DNA from: Caldanaerobius polysaccharolyticus DSM 13641
GTDB taxonomy: Bacteria > Bacillota > Thermoanaerobacteria > Thermoanaerobacterales > Caldanaerobiaceae
Direction of reading: 5' to 3'
Length of the DNA stretch: 64,000 nucleotides
Assembly (NCBI RefSeq): GCF_000427425.1
Contig: NZ_KE386493.1
Coordinates: 132,711 to 196,710, forward strand
Part shown: one piece after another, positions 26,052 to 35,159 of the stretch
Layout: each line of letters starts with the position of its first letter
How positions within the stretch are numbered: the first letter of the stretch is position 1
Made by a program: the position numbers and the translations under genes
The notes under the pieces: model-generated
The model's database searches: none
What the model was told of the DNA's origin: nothing
The model's input: only the letters and a program-made list of their open reading frames with translations

Positions 26052-27170
26052 ATGAATGTACCTTTAGCGAGGCCAGATATCACGCAGAGGGAGATAGATG
26101 CAGTAGTTGAGGTTTTGAAATCTGATATACTAAGCATAGGACCTAAAATTGTAGAATTCGAGGAGAAAGTAGCCAAGTATGTAGGTAAAAAGTATGCAAT
26201 TGCAGTTAATAGTGGCACAAGCGCATTGCACTTGATAGTGAGGTCGTTAGGTATTAAAGATGGGGATGAAGTTATAACAACGCCATTTACTTTTGTGGCT
26301 ACAGTAAACTGCTTTTTGTATGAAAGGGCAAAGCCTGTATTTGTTGATATAGATCCTGATACGCTTAATATGGATATTGATAAAATCGAAGAAAAAATTA
26401 CAGAAAGAACAAAGGCGATAATGGCTGTTGATGTTTTTGGCCAACCGATGGATATGGTGAAGATAAATGAGATAGCAAAAAAATACAATTTAAAGGTTAT
26501 CGAAGATTCGTGTGAAGCACTGGGATCGGAGTACAATGGGATTAAGGCTGGGACATTATGTGATGCAGGTGCTTTTGCTTTTTATCCTAATAAACAAATA
26601 ACAACAGCCGAAGGCGGTGTGATTGTTACTGATGATGAAGATATTGCACAATTAAGCAGAAGTATGAGGAGTCAAGGTAGACCGATTACAGGTTTATGGC
26701 TTGAACATGAAAGGCTTGGATTTAATTACCGTTTTAGTGAATTAAATGCTGCGCTGGGTATTGTTCAAATGGATAGGATAGAGGAAATAATTGAAAAAAG
26801 AGCCAGAGTGGCCGAAAAATATAACGAAAGGTTAAAAAATCTAGATGGAGTTAAAATCCCTTACATAGCTCCACAAGTTAATAAAATGAGCTGGTTTATT
26901 TATGTTATAAGATTAGACAAAAATATAGATAGAAATAAGGTGATGCAACATTTGATAAATAATGGAATAGGTTGTAGACCTTATTTTACTCCTGTTCACT
27001 TGCAGCCGTATATAAAAGAAATGACGGGCTATAAAGAAGGAGATTTCCCAGTAACGGAATCAGTGGCAAACTCAACAATTGCACTTCCGTTTTTTAATAA
27101 AATAACAGATGAGCAGATAGATTATGTGGTGGAGAAGTTAAGAGAGGCTATAAATCTCTTTGGTAGATAA
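26052..27170 (+). CDS. pglE: DegT/DnrJ/EryC1-type sugar aminotransferase (PglE-like)
   Basis: A 372-residue PLP enzyme that follows pglD directly. LARPDITQREIDAVVEVLKS, NSGTSALHLIVRSLG, EDSCEALGSEYNG and FAFYPNKQITTAEGG carry the family blocks; the lysine in PNKQITT (about residue 183) binds PLP. It would transfer an amino group to the C4 of UDP-4-keto-6-deoxy-GlcNAc made by the next gene's product. Length and motifs are complete. Alternative sugar substrates cannot be excluded, but neighbouring pglD and pglF homologues favour bacillosamine. Confidence 0.88.
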   Translation: MNVPLARPDITQREIDAVVEVLKSDILSIGPKIVEFEEKVAKYVGKKYAIAVNSGTSALHLIVRSLGIKDGDEVITTPFTFVATVNCFLYERAKPVFVDIDPDTLNMDIDKIEEKITERTKAIMAVDVFGQPMDMVKINEIAKKYNLKVIEDSCEALGSEYNGIKAGTLCDAGAFAFYPNKQITTAEGGVIVTDDEDIAQLSRSMRSQGRPITGLWLEHERLGFNYRFSELNAALGIVQMDRIEEIIEKRARVAEKYNERLKNLDGVKIPYIAPQVNKMSWFIYVIRLDKNIDRNKVMQHLINNGIGCRPYFTPVHLQPYIKEMTGYKEGDFPVTESVANSTIALPFFNKITDEQIDYVVEKLREAINLFGR

Positions 27171-27185
27171 TAGGGAGATGTTTAT

Positions 27186-29075
27186 ATGTGGAAAAATAAG
27201 AGAAAAGTTTCACTGTTAATAATAGATACGTTATTATTGAATATAGCGTACTTTTTCTCTTTTTATTTACGATTTGATTACAATATTCCATACCAATATT
27301 TCATCCTATATAAAAAGTCCTTTTATTTGGTTACTCTCATTAGTATTATTACATTTATATTTTTTAAGCAATATAATAAGATATGGAGATATGCAAATTT
27401 AAGGGATATCATGGATTTGATGGTAGTTACGACTATAAGCAGCGGCATGTCATCATTGGCATTATTTTTGCTGGAGATACATTTGCCTCGCTCTATTTAT
27501 CCGTTATATTGGTTTTTAAGTATTATATTGATAACTAGTAGTCGTATTTTATATGGAAATTACATGAATTATAACAATAATGCGCTAAAAAATGTTGCAC
27601 ACAAGAAAGTCTTGATTATTGGTGCTGGAAGTGCAGGTCGAATGCTCATAAGGGAGTTAAAAAACCACCCTGAAATCGGTTTGAAACCGATAGCAATACT
27701 TGATGACGATAAATCTAAATTGTATAGAAGCATTGATGGGGTACCCGTTATGGGCAAAATTGATGACATACAGGATATTGTTAATGAAAAGGAAATTAGC
27801 GAGGTTATATTTGCTATTCCTTCTGCTCCGAAATCTTTATTAAAAAAAGTTATTGAAAAGTGTAGCGAAATACATATAAAAGTTAAAACATTACCTGGGA
27901 TATATGAACTGGTAGACGGAACTGTATCGGTGAATAATATAAGGGATGTGGACATAAACGATTTATTGAGGCGAGAACCAGTTAAGGTAAATTTAGATGA
28001 GATGAGTAGTTACATCAAAGGTAAAAAAGTAATGATTACAGGTGGGGGAGGCTCTATTGGATCCGAACTTTGCAGACAGGTAGCGAGGTTTTCACCATCA
28101 CATTTGATTATTTTAGATATATATGAAAATAATATGTACGACGTACAACAGGAATTAAAAAGAAAATATCCAGACCTTAATATGAGCTGTATTATAGCGA
28201 GCATCAGAGATGAAAGAAGGATTAGCAATATCTTTAAAAAGTACAGACCTGATATAGTTTTTCATGCTGCTGCTCATAAACACGTCCCTCTTATGGAAGA
28301 TAACCCTCAAGAAGCGATAAAAAACAATGTCTACGGTACGCTTAATCTTGTAAAATACGCTGATTTACATAATGTGAAGAAGTTTGTGATGATATCCACA
28401 GACAAGGCTGTAAATCCTACGAGCATCATGGGAGCGACAAAGAGAATATGTGAAATGATAATTCAGTCCTTTGACAAGAAAAGCAATACAGAATTTGTGG
28501 CGGTGAGATTTGGCAACGTATTGGGCAGTAATGGCAGTGTAATACCCTTGTTTAAAAAGCAGATAGCCGAAGGTGGGCCGGTGACTGTAACTCATGAAGA
28601 AGTTAAAAGGTACTTTATGACAATACCCGAGGCTGTACAACTGGTAATCCAGGCGGGTGCTCTTGCCAAAGGTGGAGAGATATTTGTGCTGGATATGGGT
28701 GAACCGGTCAAAATAATAGATCTAGCCAGGGATTTAATACGCTTGTCAGGTTTTGAACCCGATGTGGATATTCCCATAGTAATAACAGGCTTAAGGCCGG
28801 GAGAAAAGTTATTTGAAGAACTGCTTTTATCGGAAGATAAGTATGCTTCCACAAAGCACGATAAAATTTTTATTGAAAAACCAATTTTTGATGATTACGA
28901 TGGGTTGATGCTTTTATTAGAGAAATATAGGGCTACGATAGATGATATGAGTATAGATGAGGTTAAAGCTTTTATAAAAAAACTTGTACCTGAATATAAC
29001 CCGTTGCATGTTGAAGTTAGGGAAGAGATCGCAGCAACGGAAGATATAGTTGACAATTTAACAAATAATGTATGA
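27186..29075 (+). CDS. pglF: PglF/CapD-like UDP-sugar 4,6-dehydratase
   Basis: A 629-residue membrane-bound enzyme. Four hydrophobic segments occupy about residues 8-130, a first Rossmann motif GAGSAGRMLIREL starts near 145, and the catalytic domain begins VMITGGGGSIGSELCRQV (about 282). STDKAVNPTSIMGATKR (about 403-419) contains the T-D-K and M-x3-K pattern of PglF-type 4,6-dehydratases instead of YxxxK. It converts UDP-GlcNAc to the 4-keto-6-deoxy sugar used by the aminotransferase. The long CapD-like form is usual in Firmicute clusters. It closes the glycan operon. Confidence 0.88.
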   Translation: MWKNKRKVSLLIIDTLLLNIAYFFSFYLRFDYNIPYQYFILYKKSFYLVTLISIITFIFFKQYNKIWRYANLRDIMDLMVVTTISSGMSSLALFLLEIHLPRSIYPLYWFLSIILITSSRILYGNYMNYNNNALKNVAHKKVLIIGAGSAGRMLIRELKNHPEIGLKPIAILDDDKSKLYRSIDGVPVMGKIDDIQDIVNEKEISEVIFAIPSAPKSLLKKVIEKCSEIHIKVKTLPGIYELVDGTVSVNNIRDVDINDLLRREPVKVNLDEMSSYIKGKKVMITGGGGSIGSELCRQVARFSPSHLIILDIYENNMYDVQQELKRKYPDLNMSCIIASIRDERRISNIFKKYRPDIVFHAAAHKHVPLMEDNPQEAIKNNVYGTLNLVKYADLHNVKKFVMISTDKAVNPTSIMGATKRICEMIIQSFDKKSNTEFVAVRFGNVLGSNGSVIPLFKKQIAEGGPVTVTHEEVKRYFMTIPEAVQLVIQAGALAKGGEIFVLDMGEPVKIIDLARDLIRLSGFEPDVDIPIVITGLRPGEKLFEELLLSEDKYASTKHDKIFIEKPIFDDYDGLMLLLEKYRATIDDMSIDEVKAFIKKLVPEYNPLHVEVREEIAATEDIVDNLTNNV

Positions 29076-29105
29076 AAATTATGGAAAGATTTAGTTTGTA
29101 TAAAC

Positions 29106-29195
29106 TTAATGTATTAAAGCAAGTATTACAAGCCAAAGCAAACCACTTAATAATAGGCCGTTGATCAAACCAACAAAAAATTTATTGTCCTGCAT
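29106..29195 (-). CDS. Small single-span membrane peptide, 29 residues
   Basis: On the reverse strand TTAGGAG is followed, seven nt later, by an ATG at 29195-29193 and a frame of 29 codons ending TAA at 29106: MQDNKFFVGLINGLLLSGLL then WLVILALIH. The polar head and a single hydrophobic helix of about 22 residues are what a small membrane protein looks like. The strong ribosome-binding site and convergent position in an otherwise empty 270-nt gap support a real gene. No family is recognised; toxin-like or regulatory small membrane proteins are possible. Confidence 0.5.
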   Translation of the reverse strand: MQDNKFFVGLINGLLLSGLLWLVILALIH

Positions 29196-29346
29196 GTTAT
29201 CGCTCCTAATTCTGTAAAATTAATATATATTATAACCATTTTAAATATAGATATACACGGAAGACAAAAAAGGTTATATTCCAGAGACGAGATTAAGAAT
29301 ATAAAGAATATGAATAATATTAATCTGGTTGTGAGGAATGTTTATT

Positions 29347-30615
29347 ATGAAAAAATATTTTAGAGATCCAATCTATAATTTCATAATAATAGATGATAAG
29401 TGGATTTTAGATTTGATAAACAGTAAAGAATTTCAGAGATTACGACAAATTAGGCAACTTGGTACATCGGAAGTTACATATTATGGCGCAAACCATACCA
29501 GATTTTCACATTCTATAGGTACTATGTATTTAATGGACAGAGCACTATCTCAATTAAAAAATGTAATTAATATAGATGACGAAATGAGGAAGATAGGATT
29601 AGCTGCAGCCTTATTACATGATATCGGACATGGACCATTTTCCCATGTATTTGAAAAAATAATAGGCACAAAACATGAACAATGGACAATTAACATTATT
29701 CTTGGCGATACTGAGGTAAATAGGATTTTAAGAGGTATTGATGAAACCTTTCCCCAAAAAGTTGCTAACGTGATTAAGAAAGAGTATGAACATAAGTATC
29801 TGAGTTATTTGTTATCAAGTCAACTCGATGTAGATAGAATGGATTATTTACTAAGAGATAGCTATTATGTAGGTGTAAAATATGGGCTATTTGATGTAGA
29901 TATGCTTATAAAGTCTTTGTTGGTAAACAATGATAATATAGTTGTGGATTATAAAGGATTATATGCTGTGGAGCAATATGTATATGCCAGGCATTATATG
30001 TATTGGCAAGTATACTATCACAAAACTACTAGAGGATATGAATTGTTGCTTCAAAATATTTTGAAGAGAGCGAAATACTTATATGAACAGAATTCCTTGG
30101 ATATAAAAATAGATGTATTGACTCCTATATTTAAGAATGAGAATATAGACGTAAAAGACTATATACGTTTAAATGACAGTGTAATTTTATATGCGGTTCT
30201 ACTGTGGAAGGATTCAACTGATAAGATATTAAGTGATTTATGCTGCAAATATTTGTATAGGGATTTATATAAAGCCTATGAATTAAAACAAAGTGTACCT
30301 ATAAGCTTAGATGAAATAAAGGAAAAACTGAATAGTCAAGGAATGGATGATGAATATTATCTCGTTCTTGATAGACCTAGTAATGTGACATATGATTATT
30401 ATGTCGAAGGTGAAGAAGGGGAAAAACCACCGATTTTAATTAACAACAAAGGTAAAATCAAATCTATTACTAGATTTTCTGACTCGATAAGAGCTATATC
30501 TGGGAACCAGGGAATTAAGTACTATTTATATTTTCCAAGAAATAATTATGAAGGTATCAATATATGTGATGATATAATAAAGTATCTAGATAAATATTTG
30601 GAGGGATTGGAGTGA
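29347..30615 (+). CDS. HD-domain phosphohydrolase (YwfO/SAMHD1-like)
   Basis: About 422 residues from ATG 29347, ten nt after TGAGG (ATG 29338 is too close). FRDPIYNFIIID opens as in YwfO; LRQIRQLGTSEVTYYGANHT and RFSHSIGTMYL supply H...; LLHDIGHGPFSHVFE (about residues 89-103) is the HD metal motif; SSQLDVDRMDYLLRDS adds the final aspartate. Related enzymes are dNTP triphosphohydrolases or nucleotide phosphohydrolases in the cytoplasm. The following gene overlaps it by 4 nt and resembles YwgA, its usual neighbour in Bacillus, so the pair may work together. Confidence 0.88.
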   Translation: MKKYFRDPIYNFIIIDDKWILDLINSKEFQRLRQIRQLGTSEVTYYGANHTRFSHSIGTMYLMDRALSQLKNVINIDDEMRKIGLAAALLHDIGHGPFSHVFEKIIGTKHEQWTINIILGDTEVNRILRGIDETFPQKVANVIKKEYEHKYLSYLLSSQLDVDRMDYLLRDSYYVGVKYGLFDVDMLIKSLLVNNDNIVVDYKGLYAVEQYVYARHYMYWQVYYHKTTRGYELLLQNILKRAKYLYEQNSLDIKIDVLTPIFKNENIDVKDYIRLNDSVILYAVLLWKDSTDKILSDLCCKYLYRDLYKAYELKQSVPISLDEIKEKLNSQGMDDEYYLVLDRPSNVTYDYYVEGEEGEKPPILINNKGKIKSITRFSDSIRAISGNQGIKYYLYFPRNNYEGINICDDIIKYLDKYLEGLE

Positions 30616-31130
30616 ACGGTATATTAAATGATTATTCCAATATTATTGAACTATTGCGTATTGCCGGAGAGATAGATGGACGTAAAAAATTGCAAAAAAT
30701 AGTATACATATTAAAAAGTTTAGGAGCAAATTTTATGGAGGACTTTTATTTTCATTATTATGGTCCGTATTCAGATACTTTAACAGTTGAACTTGAAGAG
30801 CTCAAACTAATGAATATAATTGAAGAAAAAAAAGATGATAGTGGGCTATTTCCTAAGTATACTTATAGATTAAAAATTAAAAATGATGTTATAAGGGATA
30901 ACCTAAAAGATTATAGTAATTTAATTAATATTCTTAATGGCCAAAATGCTAGGTTTTTAGAACTAGTGGCCACAGTTATATACTTCAAACAAGAGGGGTA
31001 TTCTCGGAAGGAAATTAATAACAAGGTAAAAATAGTAAAGTCAGAGAGAAAATATACTGATGAGGAAATAGATTCTGCATTTGACTTTTTAGAAAAAATA
31101 CGTGAGGATTATGGGTTTGATATTATATAA
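30612..31130 (+). CDS. YwgA-like protein
   Basis: A 172-residue protein that starts with GTG 30612 in a GTGA overlap with the HD gene. IDGRKKLQKIVYILKSLGAN and DFYFHYYGPYSDTLTVELEE resemble the YwgA family, which also has similarity to Panacea/SocA-type antitoxin-like domains. The pairing with an HD phosphohydrolase repeats the ywfO-ywgA order of Bacillus. Function is unknown; it could regulate or modulate the HD enzyme. It ends about 35 nt before a tandem Spo0A-like box. Confidence 0.7.
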   Translation: MNGILNDYSNIIELLRIAGEIDGRKKLQKIVYILKSLGANFMEDFYFHYYGPYSDTLTVELEELKLMNIIEEKKDDSGLFPKYTYRLKIKNDVIRDNLKDYSNLINILNGQNARFLELVATVIYFKQEGYSRKEINNKVKIVKSERKYTDEEIDSAFDFLEKIREDYGFDII

Positions 31131-31165
31131 TACAAGCCGGTTATCTATCACAGTACTTATTTTTT

Positions 31166-31182
31166 TGACGAAATATGTCGAA
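31166..31182 (+). promoter_or_regulatory. Tandem Spo0A-box-like site 1
   Basis: TGACGAA (31166-31172) and TGTCGAA (31176-31182) lie exactly 10 bp apart as a direct repeat of TGWCGAAATA. Both match the 0A-box consensus TGNCGAA. The next gene starts 265 nt downstream. The intervening 300-nt gap also contains a short frame reading DYVLDIKGIDKIYSRYLK, a possible gene remnant. Confidence 0.55.
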
Positions 31183-31446
31183 ATATTTAAAAATCTGGAG
31201 TCATCTCTTCCGCGCGAAGAACAATTAGGCAATTAGTTCTATCTTAATTTATAACTGATTACCATGCTAGAGAAAATTAAAATAACAAAGAGATATATCA
31301 GTTATAGCCATCATAGATATAAGATTCAATAGGAGATCTTATTAAGGATGCCGTTAAAAGTGAAAAGGATTATGTTTTGGATATTAAGGGAATAGATAAG
31401 ATATATAGTAGGTATTTGAAATAGATTTTGGGGGATTATAAAAATT

Positions 31447-32757
31447 ATGAATTATGATCTATTAAAAGAAATTAATGGATATGTGGGTGAGAATTTACCG
31501 TCACTAAAAGGAAAGAAGCTAGCAATTTATAATGGCGATTTAGAGATAAAAGACAAGGATAAAACTACATTATATACATTAAATAATGGAAGTGTTTATT
31601 TATCATTATTACCTAAGCCTAAAATGCATTTTAAAGGAAATGTCGTGAAAGGTGAATTAGATCTAGGTTTGGATTCACAAGAGTTATACTTGTATTTACC
31701 AGATTTCAATCCTGCTAAAATTTTAATAACAAACTTCAAATTTTCATCCGATAGTGGTTTATCGCTAAGTGGTATAATTACAAATACCATTGAAAAGCCT
31801 GAACGAGAAATTGATAGATTATATTTTTATATATTGAATTTTGATGATACATTGGGCAGAATAGTCTTAAATTATGATATGTGGAAAATAACTATTGATA
31901 AAAAAACAGATTATAAATCCATATTTGATTGGCTAAAAAATACAGGTTTGTATGAGGTAACCCATGTAGGGGTGATTGAACGTACTGATAAACAGCTATT
32001 CAAGCCACAGGATGTTGATTTTTTGTTTTATGCGTTGTTCTGGTTACTTTCATTTGCTAGGGGCAGATATGTAGGTTTGGATGTTATGTTGGGTTTCAGA
32101 GATGGATCATGTGTATGGAAAAAAATCCAGGATTGTAGGGTTTCAAATTGGAAAAGAGGAAAAATTACTTGGTTTTCAAGACAACATCCAGAGATGCTGG
32201 AAAAAATATTTCCATTATTTATGGATAAACTAAAAAATCCTCTATGGGAAGAATCTTTAATAATGGCATTAGAATGGTATATAGAAAGCTTAGAAGCTGA
32301 TTTAATGGAAGAAACGTTTATATGGGTTAGCACTGCTCTGGAATTAATATCATGGGTAAGATTTACTCAAGAAGAACTTATAATATCAAAGGATAAATAT
32401 GATAAGTTATATGAATCGGATAAAATTCGCTTATTATTGCATGATTTTGAAATACCATTTAAGATCCCCTTTAGTATTAGTCCCGGATATGAAGATGGGC
32501 CGCATTTGTTTACGGAGATCAGAAATAGTATTGTTCATCCGGTAAAAAAAGAAAAAGTCAAAGCTTTATCTTTTGAAGATAGGTGGAAAGCCCATGAATT
32601 AGGGTTATGGTATTTAGAATTAACAATATTACGTTTATTAGGGTACGATGGTGATTATGTAAACAGACTCAAGTCAATTGATCATGGTTTATGGGAAGGA
32701 AGCGTTGAAAAAGTGCCGTGGAGCAGGGAAGAGGGTGCAATGCATGTACATCGGTAA
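31447..32757 (+). CDS. Unknown protein with HEPN-type RNase motif
   Basis: A 436-residue protein from ATG 31447. The N-terminal half is beta-rich (LYTLNNGSVYLSLLPKPKMH and following) and the C-terminal half helical. EIRNSIVHP places R359 and H364 in the R-x4-H pattern of HEPN ribonucleases, preceded by a helix region with STALELISWV. This layout resembles ApeA-like and other abortive-infection HEPN proteins, where a beta-rich sensor precedes the nuclease, but family membership cannot be confirmed by eye. It stands alone between a Spo0A-like tandem site and broken sugar genes at the edge of the defence-rich region. Confidence 0.6.
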   Translation: MNYDLLKEINGYVGENLPSLKGKKLAIYNGDLEIKDKDKTTLYTLNNGSVYLSLLPKPKMHFKGNVVKGELDLGLDSQELYLYLPDFNPAKILITNFKFSSDSGLSLSGIITNTIEKPEREIDRLYFYILNFDDTLGRIVLNYDMWKITIDKKTDYKSIFDWLKNTGLYEVTHVGVIERTDKQLFKPQDVDFLFYALFWLLSFARGRYVGLDVMLGFRDGSCVWKKIQDCRVSNWKRGKITWFSRQHPEMLEKIFPLFMDKLKNPLWEESLIMALEWYIESLEADLMEETFIWVSTALELISWVRFTQEELIISKDKYDKLYESDKIRLLLHDFEIPFKIPFSISPGYEDGPHLFTEIRNSIVHPVKKEKVKALSFEDRWKAHELGLWYLELTILRLLGYDGDYVNRLKSIDHGLWEGSVEKVPWSREEGAMHVHR

Positions 32758-32799
32758 ATATGAAAGCTAAGCAATTTGTGATTTTTATAGGACCTGTTT

Positions 32800-33408
32800 T
32801 TGGTTCATATAGGCTATATAGCTGCATTTTTGCCTAAGTTTAGTTATCATTCGCCCTGTAGAAAAATTTCTAAGGTAGATGAAAATTTGAAGCTAAATTT
32901 TAATATATACAAATTCAGGACCATGTATAAAGATGCGGAAAAAATGACGGGCCCGGTACTGGCTACAGATGACGATCCTCGCATAACAAAGGTTGGTAAA
33001 ATCTTGAGAGCAGCGCGGTTGGATGAACTGCCCCAGCTTTTTAATGTTTTAAAGGGCGAGATGAGTTTTGTGGGTCCCCGACCGGAAAGACCATTTTTTG
33101 TTGCCCAATTTGAGAAGCAATATCCGACTTATACTTACAGGCATAACGTTAAAGCGGGCATAACAGGACTGGCCCAGGTACTGGGTAAATATACCACAGA
33201 CTTTGATGATAAGTTGAGATTTGACCTTATGTACATAACCAATTACTCTATATGGTTGGATATAAAGATAATACTGCTGACGATAAAAACAGCTTTGATG
33301 AAGGAGGCTTCATCAGGCGTAAAGGATGATATGACATTAAATCAGCTTTTGGAATCGTTGAATTATAACGTCTATCGAGAAGTAGGGGTTACTAAACTGG
33401 ATAAATGA
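32800..33408 (+). pseudogene. Undecaprenyl-phosphate sugar transferase, N-terminally lost
   Basis: From about residue 28 the frame matches phosphoglycosyl transferases: NFNIYKFRTMYKDAEKMTGP, ITKVGKILRAARLDELPQLF with the catalytic DE, SFVGPRPERP and VKAGITGLAQVLGKYTT. The membrane helices and the usual YxQxRxG loop that should precede are missing or degenerate (the first 27 residues do not align). Without the membrane anchor the product is unlikely to work, so this is called a pseudogene. It differs from the intact PglC-like protein and resembles the long WbaP/EpsE type. GC content is like the core genes. Confidence 0.7.
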
Positions 33409-33496
33409 TAATGGCAAAATATCTGGAAGTTTACATTGCGGTGACTAGGTTTTAAGAGTTGGATAATTGAACAATACATATGCGAAAGGTGATGAA

Positions 33497-33956
33497 ATGA
33501 AGGTATTAGTGACAGGTGGAGCGGGTTTTATAGGTAGCAACTTTATTAAATACATGTTAAAAAAACATAGCGATTATTAATGCACTGCACGATAGGGAAT
33601 TGCCGGTATACGGAGACGGGTTAAATATAAGGGATTGGCTGTACGTAGAATATCATTGCAGGGCCATAGATATGGTGCTGCATGATGGAAAAATAGGTGA
33701 GGTTTACAATATAGGCGGCAACAATGAGAAAAGGAATATCGAAATAGTAAAGCTTATATTAAAAGAACTAGGCAAACCTGAATCATTGATAAGGTACGTA
33801 AAAGACAGGCCTGGACACGACAGGAGGTATGCTATAGATTCCTCGAAGATTCAGAAAGAGCTGGGCTGGAAGCCTATTTACAGTTTTGAAGATGGCATGA
33901 GAAAGACTATACAATGGTATTTAAAGAATAAAGAATGGTGGGAAAAGTTGATATAG
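33497..33956 (+). pseudogene. rfbB: dTDP-glucose 4,6-dehydratase gene with large internal deletion
   Basis: ATG 33497 behind AAAGGTG starts MKVLVTGGAGFIGSNFIKYM, the RfbB Rossmann motif, and runs 27 codons to a TAA. Immediately after, in another frame, [35 protein letters not shown] and [20 protein letters not shown] give the RfbB C-terminal third. The middle of roughly 150-170 residues, including the catalytic YxxxK, is deleted. The remaining open frame 33600-33956 encodes only the C-terminal part. The gene once belonged to a dTDP-sugar pathway. Confidence 0.8.
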
Positions 33957-33975
33957 TAAATACATCGTCATTATT

Positions 33976-34005
33976 ATGACACTTAAGTGAATTTTATGCT
34001 ATAAT
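33976..34005 (+). promoter_or_regulatory. Likely sigma-A promoter for manC
   Basis: ATGACA (33976-33981) and TATAAT (34000-34005) are separated by 18 bp. They lie about 80 nt upstream of the manC start, leaving a leader that holds a long inverted repeat. Confidence 0.6.
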
Positions 34006-34022
34006 TGTAATAGAAGAAAAAT

Positions 34023-34058
34023 TTGTAAAGTTGGCAATTGATATTACAAACTTTACAA
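34023..34058. repeat. Inverted repeat in the manC leader
   Basis: TTGTAAAGTT (34023-34032) and AACTTTACAA (34049-34058) are perfect 10-bp inverted repeats with a 16-bp spacer, between the promoter and the start codon. It may be an operator or an mRNA stem-loop; no T run follows, so it is not a classical terminator. Confidence 0.55.
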
Positions 34059-34085
34059 TAATCAATTCAAAAGAGGGTGATGCGT

Positions 34086-35159
34086 ATGATAACAGGTGTT
34101 ATCATGGCAGGGGGCAAAGGCGAGAGGTTTTGGCCCAAAAGCAGGATAAAGATGCCCAAGCAGTTTTTAAAGCTGTACGGCGACAGGACGATGATACAGC
34201 AGACGGTGGACAGGCTTAAAAAGGTTATGCCCATCAAGAATATATTTGTGGTGACAAACATTGACTACGCCGAGATCATAAGCGATCAGATACCGGATTT
34301 GCCCACGGGCAACATACTTATAGAACCTATGGGTAAAAACACAGCCGCGTGTATAGGCCTTGCAGCCCTTCACACCCAAAGACTTGGTGAAGATTCTATC
34401 ATGGTGGTTGTTCCTTCTGATCACGTGATAAAAGACGAAGAAACGTACATAAGTGTGCTAAAATCGGCTATAGAGAAGGCGAAAGCAGGGGACAACCTGG
34501 TTACGATAGGCATAAAGCCATCACATCCTGAAACGGGTTACGGATATATAAAGTTTAGAAAGCTGACCAAAGAGATAATAAATAAAAATCCGGTTCATAA
34601 GGTAGAGCAATTTGTAGAAAAGCCTGATTACGACACAGCGGTAAGATACGTGGAAAGCGGAAATTACCTCTGGAATAGCGGTATGTTCATATGGAAAACA
34701 TCGGCTATATTGAATGCCATATACAGATACATGCCGGAATTAAATAAGGCACTGAACACCATAAGGGAATATTTTGATACGGATAAAATAGAACAGGTAT
34801 TATACGAAGAGTATTCAAAGCTTGAGAGCATATCCATAGATTATGGCGTGATGGAGAAGGCTCAAAATGTCTATGTGGTGCCTGGCGATTTTGGCTGGGA
34901 CGATGTCGGAAGCTGGACATCTATAGAGAGGCTTTACGAAAAAGACGAAAACGGCAACGTCATAAGAGGCAATGTGGTGAGCGTAGATACAAAGAAGTGT
35001 ATCATAACAGGCAGTGAGAAGCTCATTGCTACATTGGGTATAGAAGATGTCATAATCGTTGATACGGAAGATGCTTTGTTGATATGTTCAAAGGATAAAG
35101 CCCAGGATGTAAAGGAGGTATTGAAGGAGCTTAAAAAGAGAAAAGCTGAGTATTTATGA
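34086..35159 (+). CDS. manC: Mannose-1-phosphate guanylyltransferase
   Basis: About 357 residues from ATG 34086, eight nt after AGAGGG (GTG 34077 and ATG 34080 are alternatives). ITGVIMAGGKGERFWPKSRI is the nucleotidyltransferase signature, followed by PKQFLKL, EPMGKNTAACIGLAA, VPSDHVI, and FVEKPDYDTA with the catalytic lysine. GDFGWDDVGSWTSIERL near residue 265 is typical of GDP-mannose pyrophosphorylases. It makes GDP-mannose from GTP and mannose 1-phosphate; there is no C-terminal isomerase domain. Its 3' 390 bases recur at 43917-44310 and a small piece at 60671-60705. Confidence 0.92.
   Translation: MITGVIMAGGKGERFWPKSRIKMPKQFLKLYGDRTMIQQTVDRLKKVMPIKNIFVVTNIDYAEIISDQIPDLPTGNILIEPMGKNTAACIGLAALHTQRLGEDSIMVVVPSDHVIKDEETYISVLKSAIEKAKAGDNLVTIGIKPSHPETGYGYIKFRKLTKEIINKNPVHKVEQFVEKPDYDTAVRYVESGNYLWNSGMFIWKTSAILNAIYRYMPELNKALNTIREYFDTDKIEQVLYEEYSKLESISIDYGVMEKAQNVYVVPGDFGWDDVGSWTSIERLYEKDENGNVIRGNVVSVDTKKCIITGSEKLIATLGIEDVIIVDTEDALLICSKDKAQDVKEVLKELKKRKAEYL

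Noticed and set aside
31190-31262. Possible tRNA-like or riboswitch structure in the gap before the HEPN gene
   Set aside because: Only a weak AGAAC/GTTCT dyad is present; no tRNA arms or known riboswitch core could be drawn.
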